DNA of 64,000 nt from Salinibius halmophilus (GTDB lineage Bacteria > Pseudomonadota > Gammaproteobacteria > Pseudomonadales > Natronospirillaceae). The notes under the pieces are model-generated. The model was given only the letters and a program-made list of their open reading frames with translations, was not told where the DNA came from and did not search any database. Within the stretch, counting starts at the first letter, position 1. The number at the start of each line of letters is the position of its first letter. Location of the stretch: contig NZ_QPEP01000003.1 of the NCBI RefSeq assembly GCF_003577475.1, positions 62,001-126,000 of the forward strand, in the 5' to 3' direction. Below, piece after piece: positions 8,765 to 17,518 of this stretch. Both the position numbers and the translations under genes were made by a program.

Positions 8765-9471
8765 AAAAAAGAATTGCAATAATTCCCGCTCGTGGAGGCT
8801 CTAAGCGAATTCCGCTAAAGAATATTGCTACATTTTGCAACAAGCCGATGATTGCTTGGACGATCGAAGCTGCTAACCGGTCAGGGCTATTTGATCGTGT
8901 ACTCGTATCAACAGACAGTGAAGAGATTGCTACAGTGGCTAAAGAATGGGGAGCAGAAACACCTTTTCACCGAAACAACTATGCAGACAGTCATTCACCC
9001 GTTAGCCTAGCAACAATTGCTGCACTACAGCAGGCGATGGAGTACTGGGAGGAAGACTACGACTCAGTGACCCAGTTGATGCCCAACTGTCCTCTTAGAG
9101 ACGCAAATAGTATAATTGCCGCCGTCGAGAGTTTTGAGCAGTTTGATAGGGAGTTCCAAATAAGTTGCTTCAAGTACGGCTGGATGAACCCATGGTGGGC
9201 AGCAAAACTTGATGAAAATCAAAGGCCTGAAAAGCTCTTTCCTGAAGCGGTAACGAAAAGATCACAGGACTTGCCAGAGCTATTTTGCCCTACTGGGGCA
9301 ATTTGGATTGCTAAAACCAAGCCTCTCTTCTCCGAACAAACGTTTTATGGCGCTAATCATGTTTTTGAACCACTCTCTTGGGAAGCGGCGGTCGACATTG
9401 ACGATTACGACGATTTATTTTTTGCAGAAGTTGTAAAAAAAATGAAATCACAAAAGAAAATGAGCAGTTAA
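8758..9471 (+). CDS. pseF: CMP-nonulosonate cytidylyltransferase (PseF-like)
   Basis: 237 aa. The N-terminal RIAIIPARGGSKRIPLKN is the CTP-binding signature of acylneuraminate cytidylyltransferases, followed by VLVSTDSEEIA and a QLMPNCPLRD segment. It activates the nine-carbon sugar as CMP-sugar, the donor used by Maf. Last recognised gene of the plus operon. The middle segment SCFKYGWMNPWWA is somewhat unlike the PseF proteins I know, so activation of a modified pseudaminate or a legionaminate-like sugar is possible. The start ATG lies inside the end of the SDR gene. Confidence 0.88.
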   Translation: MVKKRIAIIPARGGSKRIPLKNIATFCNKPMIAWTIEAANRSGLFDRVLVSTDSEEIATVAKEWGAETPFHRNNYADSHSPVSLATIAALQQAMEYWEEDYDSVTQLMPNCPLRDANSIIAAVESFEQFDREFQISCFKYGWMNPWWAAKLDENQRPEKLFPEAVTKRSQDLPELFCPTGAIWIAKTKPLFSEQTFYGANHVFEPLSWEAAVDIDDYDDLFFAEVVKKMKSQKKMSS

Positions 9472-9600
9472 ATGCATTTTCTACTCACCGAGGATATTGA
9501 TAAGATCATTCCCAGCAAAGCATTAAAAAAATCACACTACTCGTCTAGTCAATATGTGATTGATATGCAACCCAGTCATACCATCAAACAGGCGCCGTAA
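9472..9600 (+). CDS. Possible 42-aa ORF or gene remnant after pseF
   Basis: The ATG follows the pseF stop immediately (TAAATG), and the frame runs 42 codons to a TAA nine bases before the end of convergent pseI. The product (MHFLLTEDIDKIIPSKALKK...) is charged, with no membrane segment and no family I recognise. It may be a small coupled gene or the stump of a larger gene cut when the two operons were brought together. Confidence 0.3.
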   Translation: MHFLLTEDIDKIIPSKALKKSHYSSSQYVIDMQPSHTIKQAP

Positions 9601-9608
9601 AGCTCGTT

Positions 9609-10664
9609 TTACTTTGCCAAATCATCCCAGGATACTCTTTGAAAGAGCTTCACATCTTTTATCAAACGACTGCCTATCACTTCATCTATATATTTAGGCG
9701 CCAATCCAAATCCAGGCCTAACACTTCTCACGTCATCTTTAGCTACTAATTCCCCCGCACGAATATTCCTTACAAAGTATAGTGAACGGCGAAATTTCAC
9801 ATTACCTTGCTCACTCGCTTTACGCCCATAGTCCACTTTACCAAGCGCCTGCCAAGCCGTTTTCGCATCACGGCACAAGGCTTTCAGCTCACTTGGTTCG
9901 AGAGAAAAACTATCATCCGGACCGCCGCCGGTACGGTCTAAAGTAAAGTGCTTTTCAATGATTGACGCGCCTAAAGCGACACTGGTAATAGCAGTGGTGT
10001 TATCCAGCGTGTGATCGGACAAACCAGTTATTAAGCCAAAGCGGTCGATCATATCAGGGATGGTGCGCAGGTTATAATCCGCAGCGGGTGCTGGATAGCC
10101 ACTGACACAGTGCAAAATCGCTAATTGCCTACAGCCTGCTTCTTTTGCGGTTGTAATCGCTTCTTCAATTTCTTCAACATTGGCCATGCCGGTCGAAATA
10201 ATCATTGGCTTGCCGGTGCTGGCAACATAGCGAATTAAAGGTAGATCAACGGCTTCAAAGGAAGCAATTTTATAAGCCGGTGTATTCAGGTCTTCTAATA
10301 AGTCCACCGCTGTTGAATCAAAGGGGGAACTAAAGATTGTGATGCCAACCTTTCGAGCATGTTCAAACAATGGTTTGTGCCACTCCCATGGTGTATGCGC
10401 CTCCTCATACAACTCATAGAGAGCCTTTCCAGCCCACAGACCTCTTTCTATCATGAAATCAGGCTGGTCAGATTTCAGTGTTATGGTGTCGGGCGTATAC
10501 GTTTGTAGTTTTACTGCATCGGCACCTGCTCTTTTAGCCGATTCTATTATTTGAAATGCTGTCTCGATTTTACCATTGTGATTAGCAGACATTTCAGCAA
10601 TGATATAGGGCTTACAGGCCTTACCGATCGAACGGCCCGAAATTGCGAAGTCATTCATCATCAT
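9609..10664 (-). CDS. pseI: Pseudaminic acid synthase
   Basis: 351 aa NeuB-family enzyme condensing the 2,4-diamino-2,4,6-trideoxy-L-altrose derivative with phosphoenolpyruvate. The N-terminal TIM barrel carries KPYIIAEMSANHNG, AVKLQTYTPDTITL, ISTGMA, LHCVSGYP and LSDHTLD. The C-terminal ~60 residues (RSLYFVRNIRAGE...VRPGFGLAPKY) form the antifreeze-like SAF domain. Length fits PseI. It is the last gene of the pseB-pseG-formyltransferase-pseI operon and starts inside the end of the formyltransferase gene (14-base overlap). Two further in-frame ATGs follow the first, so the exact start may move by a few residues. Confidence 0.95.
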   Translation of the reverse strand: MMMNDFAISGRSIGKACKPYIIAEMSANHNGKIETAFQIIESAKRAGADAVKLQTYTPDTITLKSDQPDFMIERGLWAGKALYELYEEAHTPWEWHKPLFEHARKVGITIFSSPFDSTAVDLLEDLNTPAYKIASFEAVDLPLIRYVASTGKPMIISTGMANVEEIEEAITTAKEAGCRQLAILHCVSGYPAPAADYNLRTIPDMIDRFGLITGLSDHTLDNTTAITSVALGASIIEKHFTLDRTGGGPDDSFSLEPSELKALCRDAKTAWQALGKVDYGRKASEQGNVKFRRSLYFVRNIRAGELVAKDDVRSVRPGFGLAPKYIDEVIGSRLIKDVKLFQRVSWDDLAK

Positions 10665-11307
10665 GTTTCTCTATTGATATTTTGTACTTATGCCCGTCCA
10701 ATTCAAACCAAGCAGGATAACGACCAGGATCACAGAGGCGCATTAAGTTAAACTGATCCATTATTGATTTACTTGGATCAATCTTACTATCTAAAGGGGT
10801 TCTTTTTCGATAGTACGTTAATGAATCTGCATTTTCTTGTATGAATGGTCTAACTTGCGCATGCTGTTTCAGAGCTTCCTGCATTAGGCCTATTTCCGCT
10901 CGAAACAACGCATCATTAATTTCGTACCAAAGCATTGTTTTTGCAATTTGGATCTTTCGTTTAAACCAGATTTTACCTGAGTCAACTTTATCTTCGGCTT
11001 CCAAAAGGCAGAGGGTAATCGACGTTTTTCCGTTTACAAGATCCCAAATATGAGGGCTCCAACCTCGTCCATTAGGGAGGTCGCTTGCATGTAATATTAG
11101 AGAGTGACGATATTTACTAAGATATGAAATGGGCACTATTTCTGAGCATGAAACAAGAAATAAGAAGTCACCATGGGTTAGATCTTTTGTTGAGCTTACT
11201 AGATTAACATCATGTTCATTGCTTATTTCTGATATCCAGCGATCTAGGTACATTTTAACTGGATGATCAAAATTACTACAAATAATGGTAATATTCACGA
11301 GATGCAT
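10651..11307 (-). CDS. Formyltransferase, likely replacing PseH
   Basis: 218 aa protein of the folate-dependent formyltransferase family. LILHASDLPNGRGWSPHIW (His73) and VDSGKIW (Asp109) correspond to the catalytic His and Asp region; the Asn that usually precedes the His is Ile here. It lies between pseG and pseI and overlaps both. The pathway needs an N-acyltransferase acting on the 4-amino group (PseH, a GNAT), and no GNAT gene is present in the cluster. I infer that this enzyme N-formylates that position, giving a sugar such as 5-N-acetyl-7-N-formyl-pseudaminic acid, a type known from Pseudomonas glycans. Family firm, role inferred. Confidence 0.82.
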   Translation of the reverse strand: MHLVNITIICSNFDHPVKMYLDRWISEISNEHDVNLVSSTKDLTHGDFLFLVSCSEIVPISYLSKYRHSLILHASDLPNGRGWSPHIWDLVNGKTSITLCLLEAEDKVDSGKIWFKRKIQIAKTMLWYEINDALFRAEIGLMQEALKQHAQVRPFIQENADSLTYYRKRTPLDSKIDPSKSIMDQFNLMRLCDPGRYPAWFELDGHKYKISIEKHDDE

Positions 11308-12383
11308 TCCTCCATCACGGAAGCAACTCGCATTCTACCTAATCCATCACATATATCACGAGACCGCCTTGATAGCCCTTTCAACACTCTAGTCGATAAA
11401 TTAATTTTTGATACTGACTCTATCAATTCTTCAGTAATATGGTCACGATCAATGCAGATTGCAGCACCTCTATCACTCACGGCCTTCGCAAGTGGTTGCT
11501 GATTCGCGGCAAGTACAATCAGCAAAGTGGGCAAACCTACGCAACATCGTTCCCAAGTCGTGCTACCTGCGGCACCTACTGAAAGGTCTGCTAGGTACAT
11601 TCGCTCAGCCATATTCGTTGCATTTATTTCGACGGAGGCCTTGTAGGGTAAATGCTGTACCTGCTGGCGAACAGCACTCAAGTATGGTGAGTTCGCACCC
11701 ATGACGATGTCCACTTCAGAATTCTTCGGCAACTCTGACAGGGCTAATGCACTTAGCACTCGGCCTGTCATATTGTTTTGATCAACCCCTCCAAGCGAAA
11801 CAAGTATACGTTTTAGCTTAGGGCTTGAACGTCGCTTAAGGCTATCATTGCGTTGCAGGGCGAATTCTGGTCGTAACAAAGCGTAGCTGGGGCCAATCAA
11901 GCACTTTGTATTACCCTTTAACAGATCACTGTAATCGTTTGCTAACCTCCCAAGATTTTGGTCAAGCAAAATGTCGCAATAGTGTGGCCTGTTAGCTAAA
12001 TCATCAATTGCAACAATACTACCCACGAAAGGGGCTACGCTCCCCTCCCACTGTGCATCCAGCGCATAATGATCAACGACTAACCAGTCATAATGACCGT
12101 CTTTTAACGAAGTAATTGTCTGCTCGGCATCTACTGACCAAGGCACGCTAAGCCAGGAATCGTAGTCATTGCTCGCTTTACTAGTTACAGGATTGCCACC
12201 TGGTAAAAGTGTTAACGAGTATCCTTTTGCTTCAATGTAGTCTCCCAAATGACCGTCATGGGCTCGGCAAATAAACAGGCACTCATGCCCTTTGCAAGCT
12301 AGTTCATCGGCGAGCGTTAAACATCGCATGACATGGCCGGTACCTATCGATATTGATGCATCAACTCGGAAAGCAACTCTCAT
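11295..12383 (-). CDS. pseG: UDP-2,4-diacylamino-2,4,6-trideoxy-L-altropyranose hydrolase
   Basis: 362 aa. PseG removes UDP from the 2,4-diacylamino-hexose before condensation. The start MRVAFRVDASISIGTGHVMRC contains the GxGH motif with the catalytic-type histidine. The C-terminal GT-B-like half includes ILVSLGGVDQNN and VGAAGSTTWERCCVGLPTLL, which binds the uridine diphosphate. I place the start at the ATG at 12383, preceded by GAGAAG; a GTG seven codons upstream would overlap pseB. Typical PseG are 340-370 aa. Its 3' end overlaps the formyltransferase start by 13 bases. Confidence 0.93.
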   Translation of the reverse strand: MRVAFRVDASISIGTGHVMRCLTLADELACKGHECLFICRAHDGHLGDYIEAKGYSLTLLPGGNPVTSKASNDYDSWLSVPWSVDAEQTITSLKDGHYDWLVVDHYALDAQWEGSVAPFVGSIVAIDDLANRPHYCDILLDQNLGRLANDYSDLLKGNTKCLIGPSYALLRPEFALQRNDSLKRRSSPKLKRILVSLGGVDQNNMTGRVLSALALSELPKNSEVDIVMGANSPYLSAVRQQVQHLPYKASVEINATNMAERMYLADLSVGAAGSTTWERCCVGLPTLLIVLAANQQPLAKAVSDRGAAICIDRDHITEELIESVSKINLSTRVLKGLSRRSRDICDGLGRMRVASVMEECIS

Positions 12384-12390
12384 TGGCTTC

Positions 12391-13426
<1,036 letters not shown>

Positions 13427-13443
13427 AGTTATGTAACTAAGCG

Positions 13444-13461
13444 TAGCAAAGAAAATGCCAA
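13444..13461 (-). promoter_or_regulatory. Sigma54 promoter of the pseB operon
   Basis: The minus strand reads TTGGCATTTTCTTTGCTA, with TGGCA at -24, TTTGCT at -12 and exactly GG-N10-GC. The predicted start is near 13434, 45 bases before the pseB ATG. No other gene is evident in 13390-13676. Confidence 0.85.
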
Positions 13462-13676
13462 CAGTAGAAAAAACACGATGAAAGCCAGCGTTGCTTAACA
13501 GCTAACAACTGATTCAGTTCCGACCTCGTGTTAACGCTCCATGGCATGTGGCAATCGAAAATCACTAATCGGCAATTATTTGACACCGCTAGTAGAATCT
13601 AAAACTTTCAGAGGCAAAATTTTGGCGAGGTAAAATAGCCCGAGCAGTAATCAAAAATCGCTGTTTTCTGAAGTAA

Positions 13677-14769
13677 ATGTGCAGTTTGATTGGGCTGCCC
13701 AACGCACCACTGTTTTGCCCGAAGTGCTCAACAAAGCCGAATAACCCGCACGATTCATTTTTTAAGCAAGCAAAAGCAGTTGCTGGCTCGGCAGTTTATG
13801 CAGTATTACTTGCCAGAAAGCTTGGTTAGGCAGTTGAACCTAAACTCGCTCAGGCTTCTCAACACTAGTTATATCAATAAACAGTTAAAAAGTGTTTTTA
13901 GTAATGTGGTGTTCGGCTGCGAGCTTGCAGGTAGGCCAGCCACTATTAGTTTGCTGATAGAACACCAGTCAACGCCGGACAAGTTCATGCCTGCACGGGT
14001 GGGGCACTACATGTTTAGCCTCTTTAGTCGGCAGTTGCGCGAATTAGAAGGTGATTTACTTCCTGCTGCATATTGTATGGTGTTTTATCACGGCGACCCG
14101 TACCCTTATTCCATGCACTTGGCCGACTGCTTTAACGACCCACTAGGGCTAATGCAGAACCTGTTCGGTGAGCCCATTCCGTTAATCGATGTGAACGAAT
14201 TACCCGAGGAGCAACTGCGGCAACAGCAGCAAATTGGCATGCTCGCCCAGTTGATGAAACACATTCGTGATGCCGACATAAGCCCAATCTTAATAGAGTT
14301 GTTGAGCTGTTTCGAAGGCGTTAGCGCCACAGATCAAGTAAAGTTGGATTTTCTTCGCTCATTGCTAGAATATGCCTTGGCGGCAGGCCAAACAAACGAT
14401 GCGCATTTAGATAGCGTATTGGAACAGGTAAACGAATCCGCTACTCACTTTGGAGACAAAAATACGGCCACTATTGCAGAATTGTTGCGTCAGCGCGGGT
14501 TGAAAGAAGGTATCGAGAGAGGTAGACAAGAAGGGCTCGTAGCCGGAAAGCTCGAAACAGCAAAAGCAATGATGGAAAAAGGTTTTGATACCGCTCAAAT
14601 CGCAAAAATTACCGGGCTAACTATTGACCAAGTTGAATCTTTGAAGCATTGGTTTGCGGCGATACACGTTGCCCGACAAGTCGTGCAACCGACGGTTAGC
14701 GTTATGTTCGTGGCGGGGCGTAGGTTTTACAAACCGAAGGCTTGGGAAACAATGTGTGGTAAAGATTGA
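13677..14769 (+). pseudogene. Rpn-family recombination-promoting nuclease, apparently frameshifted
   Basis: From about 13790 on, the frame encodes a standard Rpn/Transposase_31 protein: LLARQFMQYYLPESLV, ISLLIEHQSTPDKFMP and the C-terminal RQRGLKEGIERGRQEG helix. The expected N-terminal motif NPHDSFFKQA is present at 13740-13769 but one frame earlier (an open frame from ATG 13677), and only about four residues separate it from ARQF instead of the usual six. A small indel has therefore probably split the gene. The downstream frame alone is open from 13690 but begins with unrelated sequence (MGCPTHHCF...). The 3' end has run into a palindromic repeat, which supplies the last ~40 codons. Rpn proteins are PD-(D/E)XK nucleases linked to RecA-independent recombination. 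Confidence 0.6.
14660..14760. repeat. Palindromic element family P1, degenerate copy
   Basis: It carries GATACACGTTGCCCGAC and later GTAGGTTTTACAAACCG...GGAAACAATGTGTGG, the same blocks as the copies at 16366 and 17406 but in different order and diverged. It forms the 3' end of the Rpn reading frame. Confidence 0.75.
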
Positions 14770-14804
14770 TGTTGTTCGGTACGGCGGAGTAACCAACAGG
14801 GGTA

Positions 14805-16370
14805 ATGATGAAAAAGCTTCCAATAGCGGTAAGTAGTTTTGAAGTAATGCGTTCTACCGATTATCTATACGTCGACAAAACGCACATGCTCGAAGCTTTA
14901 ACTAGTCAAGGTCGGTACTTCTTCCTCTCGCGCCCGCGCCGCTTTGGTAAGTCTTTATTACTCGATACCATGCACCAGTTGTTTGAAGGCAAACGAGAGC
15001 TGTTTCGAGGTTTGCATATCGAGCCTAATTGGGATTGGTCGGTTTGCTACCCAGTTATTCGTCTCGACTTCGGCAGTGGCACGTTAAAATCGCCAGAAGA
15101 GCTTAAAGAGAAGATTGGCGAGATGCTCCGTCACAATGTCAACCGTTTGCAGATTCGCACAACAGCACAAACTTCATCGGGCGTGTTAGCTGAACTGATT
15201 GAAGGCAGTGTTAAGCAATACGGTCAAAAGGCAGTTGTACTCATCGACGAGTATGACAAACCAATTTTGGATAACATTGAAAACGATCCCGTCGCACAAG
15301 CCATGCGCGATGGGCTCAAAAACCTGTATTCGGTGTTAAAAACTCAAGATGCGCACCTGCGCTTTGTGTTCATGACCGGGGTGAGTAAGTTCAGTAAGGT
15401 AAGCTTATTTAGTGGCTTGAATCAGCTAGAAGATATTAGTTTAGATGAGCGATTTGCGACCATTTGTGGTTATACGCACCATGACTTGCAAACGCTATTC
15501 GCCGATCATTTAGCGGGCGTTGATTGGGCCAAGTTAAAGCAATGGTACAACGGCTATAATTTTTTGGGTGAGCCAGTCTATAACCCTTACGATATTCTGC
15601 TGTTTATTAGTAAAGGGCACTCCTACCGCAACTATTGGTTTGAAACGGGCAGCCCTAGCTTTTTGATGAAGCTGTTTAAACAGCAACAGTATTTTTTGCC
15701 TGAACTCAGTGACATTGAGGTAGGCGAAGAGATTCTCGACAACTTTGATGTTGAGCACATCGATCCAGTCACTCTGTTATATCAAAGTGGCTATCTCACC
15801 ATTAAAGAAACACGCAGGCGGATGAACGATCAGCTGTTTTTTGTGTTGACGGTGCCCAACCAAGAAGTGCAGCAAGCTTTGAATACTCACCTAGCTGGCG
15901 GTTACGCGCAGCATGGCTCGCCAACACGGGCGTCTTTGCAGTTTAAGCTGTTTGATGCGTTGAATGAGGGTGATATTGCTGGTTTAGAACAGCATATCAA
16001 GGCGCTTTTTGCCGGCATTCCATGGCGTAACTACACCTATAATGAACTCGCCGATAGCGAAGGGTTTTATGCCAGCGTGTTGTATGCGTTTTTCGCCAGT
16101 TTAAATGCAAGCATTCGAGCTGAAGACATTAGCAACCATGGCCAAACGGATCTGACCATTGAGCTGGGTGACTTTGTGTATGTGATGGAAATTAAGCGTG
16201 ATACCTCACCAGATTATGTTGCCGGTGAGGTAAACCCAGCGCTTGAGCAAATTCAGCAACGTGGTTATTCGGCCAAGTATGTGGGGCAAGGTAAAACCGT
16301 GTTCGAGGTGGGTATGGTGTTTAATACCCATCAGCGTAATTTGGTGCAGTTTAGTAGTAAGCAGGCGTAG
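14805..16370 (+). CDS. AAA-ATPase-like / PD-(D/E)XK nuclease-fold protein
   Basis: 521 aa. The N-terminus (LPIAVSSFEVMRSTDYLYVDKT) and FFLSRPRRFGKSLLLDT, a P-loop-like motif near residues 44-60, are the AAA-ATPase-like family (DUF1703 type). VVLIDEYDKPI near residue 147 serves as Walker B. The C-terminal ~110 residues (YASVLYAFFASLNA...GQTDLTIELGDFVYVMEIKRD) match the PD-(D/E)XK_9 nuclease fold, with Asp and Glu-x-Lys retained. These proteins are abundant in repeat-rich genomes, and their role is unsettled. It lies 35 bases after the Rpn remnant and ends directly at a P1 repeat. Confidence 0.85.
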   Translation: MMKKLPIAVSSFEVMRSTDYLYVDKTHMLEALTSQGRYFFLSRPRRFGKSLLLDTMHQLFEGKRELFRGLHIEPNWDWSVCYPVIRLDFGSGTLKSPEELKEKIGEMLRHNVNRLQIRTTAQTSSGVLAELIEGSVKQYGQKAVVLIDEYDKPILDNIENDPVAQAMRDGLKNLYSVLKTQDAHLRFVFMTGVSKFSKVSLFSGLNQLEDISLDERFATICGYTHHDLQTLFADHLAGVDWAKLKQWYNGYNFLGEPVYNPYDILLFISKGHSYRNYWFETGSPSFLMKLFKQQQYFLPELSDIEVGEEILDNFDVEHIDPVTLLYQSGYLTIKETRRRMNDQLFFVLTVPNQEVQQALNTHLAGGYAQHGSPTRASLQFKLFDALNEGDIAGLEQHIKALFAGIPWRNYTYNELADSEGFYASVLYAFFASLNASIRAEDISNHGQTDLTIELGDFVYVMEIKRDTSPDYVAGEVNPALEQIQQRGYSAKYVGQGKTVFEVGMVFNTHQRNLVQFSSKQA

Positions 16371-16478
16371 GTTTTACAAACCGCAGGTTTGGGAAACAAT
16401 GTGTGGTGCACCATAATCGTGGAAACATTGGTTTTTGGTGATACACGTTGCCCGACCGCGAACGGTCGTACAACCTAC
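16366..16478. repeat. Palindromic element family P1, full copy
   Basis: About 113 bp bounded by GTAGGTTTTAC at the left and GTACAACCTAC at the right, so its ends are inverted repeats. Inside are ACAAACC-gca-GGTTTGG, GGAAACAATG.../ATCGTGGAAACATTG, and GATACACGTTGCCCG. The left end supplies the stop codon of the upstream AAA-like gene, and the right end gives the TAG stop of the PIG-L-like gene on the other strand. Confidence 0.85.
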
Positions 16479-17077
16479 GCCTCTATAACCTGCCAAATAT
16501 CGAAGCCTTCTGCTGCTAACAAGTTAACATGGCTACCGGTGGCCTGGGCGTTTACTTCTATGGCTTCGGGTGAGTATGGGTGAGGGAAATAATGTGGTTC
16601 TATGTCGAATGCGGTCATGGCGTCTTGTTTGTCTAGCAAATGCTCAGAAATATCCACTCGCCATAGCTGGCCTTGCATATGTAATACTTGTGCAATGGTG
16701 CACACTGGGTGCAGGGCCATTTCGGCAGCGCTTAACAATAATCGCGAGGCGTGTGAGCGGCTGTTGGTTGGCGGTAGAATTAGGCGTTGTGGTTGTAGGT
16801 CGGTCAGTAGGTTTTGAATGGCGCTTGCCATGCTATTTGGCGTTACGTCGTCGACTTGCTGGTCAAGTACGTGCAAGTTTTCCGGGTTAACACCCAGTAC
16901 TTTTACCGCACGTTTGCTTTGCGCGAGCAGCTGCAAGCTTTCGTTTTGGGCCTTGCTTTCACCTAGGCTGTAGTAGGCAATGTGAATATCTGCACCCTGT
17001 GCCGCCCATTTTGCTAGGCTACCCCCTAGGTAGCGAATATCTTCTCCGGGTTGTGCGGCCAGTACAACAATTTTCAT
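16475..17077 (-). CDS. PIG-L-like deacetylase with degenerate metal site
   Basis: 200 aa with the Rossmann-like layout of PIG-L/LmbE zinc N-deacetylases (KIVVLAAQPGEDIRYLGGSLAKWAAQG...HIAYYSLGE...LGVNPENLHVL...LILPPTNSRSHASR). The family's metal-binding HPDD motif is Gln-Pro-Gly-Glu here (residues 9-12), so the zinc-binding His and Asp are lost, while a histidine in the second site (RSHAS) remains. It may be inactive, bind sugar only, or use another metal. It is divergent from the next gene with only 22 bases between starts. A role in glycan metabolism is possible from the neighbourhood but unsupported. Confidence 0.6.
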   Translation of the reverse strand: MKIVVLAAQPGEDIRYLGGSLAKWAAQGADIHIAYYSLGESKAQNESLQLLAQSKRAVKVLGVNPENLHVLDQQVDDVTPNSMASAIQNLLTDLQPQRLILPPTNSRSHASRLLLSAAEMALHPVCTIAQVLHMQGQLWRVDISEHLLDKQDAMTAFDIEPHYFPHPYSPEAIEVNAQATGSHVNLLAAEGFDIWQVIEA

Positions 17078-17099
17078 AATAGGCTCCCTAAGGTGCTCA

Positions 17100-17408
17100 A
17101 TGTCAGATTTACAAGATCAGTTAAAAGATTGGTTAGCGCGAACTCAGCAAAATATAGACCAACTCAATAGTGGAGAGTTTAGCCAAGATTTGGCCAATAT
17201 GATTGAAGAACGCGATGCCGCGTTGAAAGCCTTGCTCGATCCCATTCCAGAAATGCCGTCTGAGTCGGAAACGGCGTTAGTAGGTGCTTTGTTTGATGCC
17301 ATCGGCGTTGAACGAGAAGCCCTGCAGCGTATACAAGCAGGCATTGCCGATGAGTTAAATAAGGCCAAACACAGTAAAACCGCGTTAAAAGCGTATGGCA
17401 AAAAGTAG
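17100..17408 (+). CDS. Small helical protein, possible flagellar (FliT/FlgN-type) chaperone
   Basis: 102 aa, acidic and predicted almost wholly alpha-helical (MSDLQDQLKDWLARTQQNIDQL... and EREALQRIQAGIADELNKAKHSK), with no signal peptide or membrane segment. Size and composition recall flagellar export chaperones that hold FlgK/FlgL, and flgL is the next gene on the opposite strand. I recognise no definite family motif. The SD AAGGTG precedes the ATG. A P1 repeat begins at its stop codon. Confidence 0.5.
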   Translation: MSDLQDQLKDWLARTQQNIDQLNSGEFSQDLANMIEERDAALKALLDPIPEMPSESETALVGALFDAIGVEREALQRIQAGIADELNKAKHSKTALKAYGKK

Positions 17409-17518
17409 GTTTCACAAACCGCTGGTTTGGGAAACAATAGGTGGTGCCGTAATCGTGAAAACATTGATTTGTGGCGATACACGTTGCCCAACGCAAAAAT
17501 ACGCGTCGTACAACCTAC
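17406..17518. repeat. Palindromic element family P1, full copy
   Basis: 113 bp with the same blocks and ends (GTAGGTTTCAC ... GTACAACCTAC) as 16366-16478 in the same orientation. It sits between two convergent genes and supplies both stops: the TAG of the helical protein at its left end and the TAG of flgL at its right end. Confidence 0.85.

Noticed and set aside
13640-13746. Frame reading ...VQFDWAAQRTTVLPEVLNKAE to a TAA just before the Rpn motif
   Set aside because: No start codon or ribosome site, only about 37 codons; too short to call a gene remnant.
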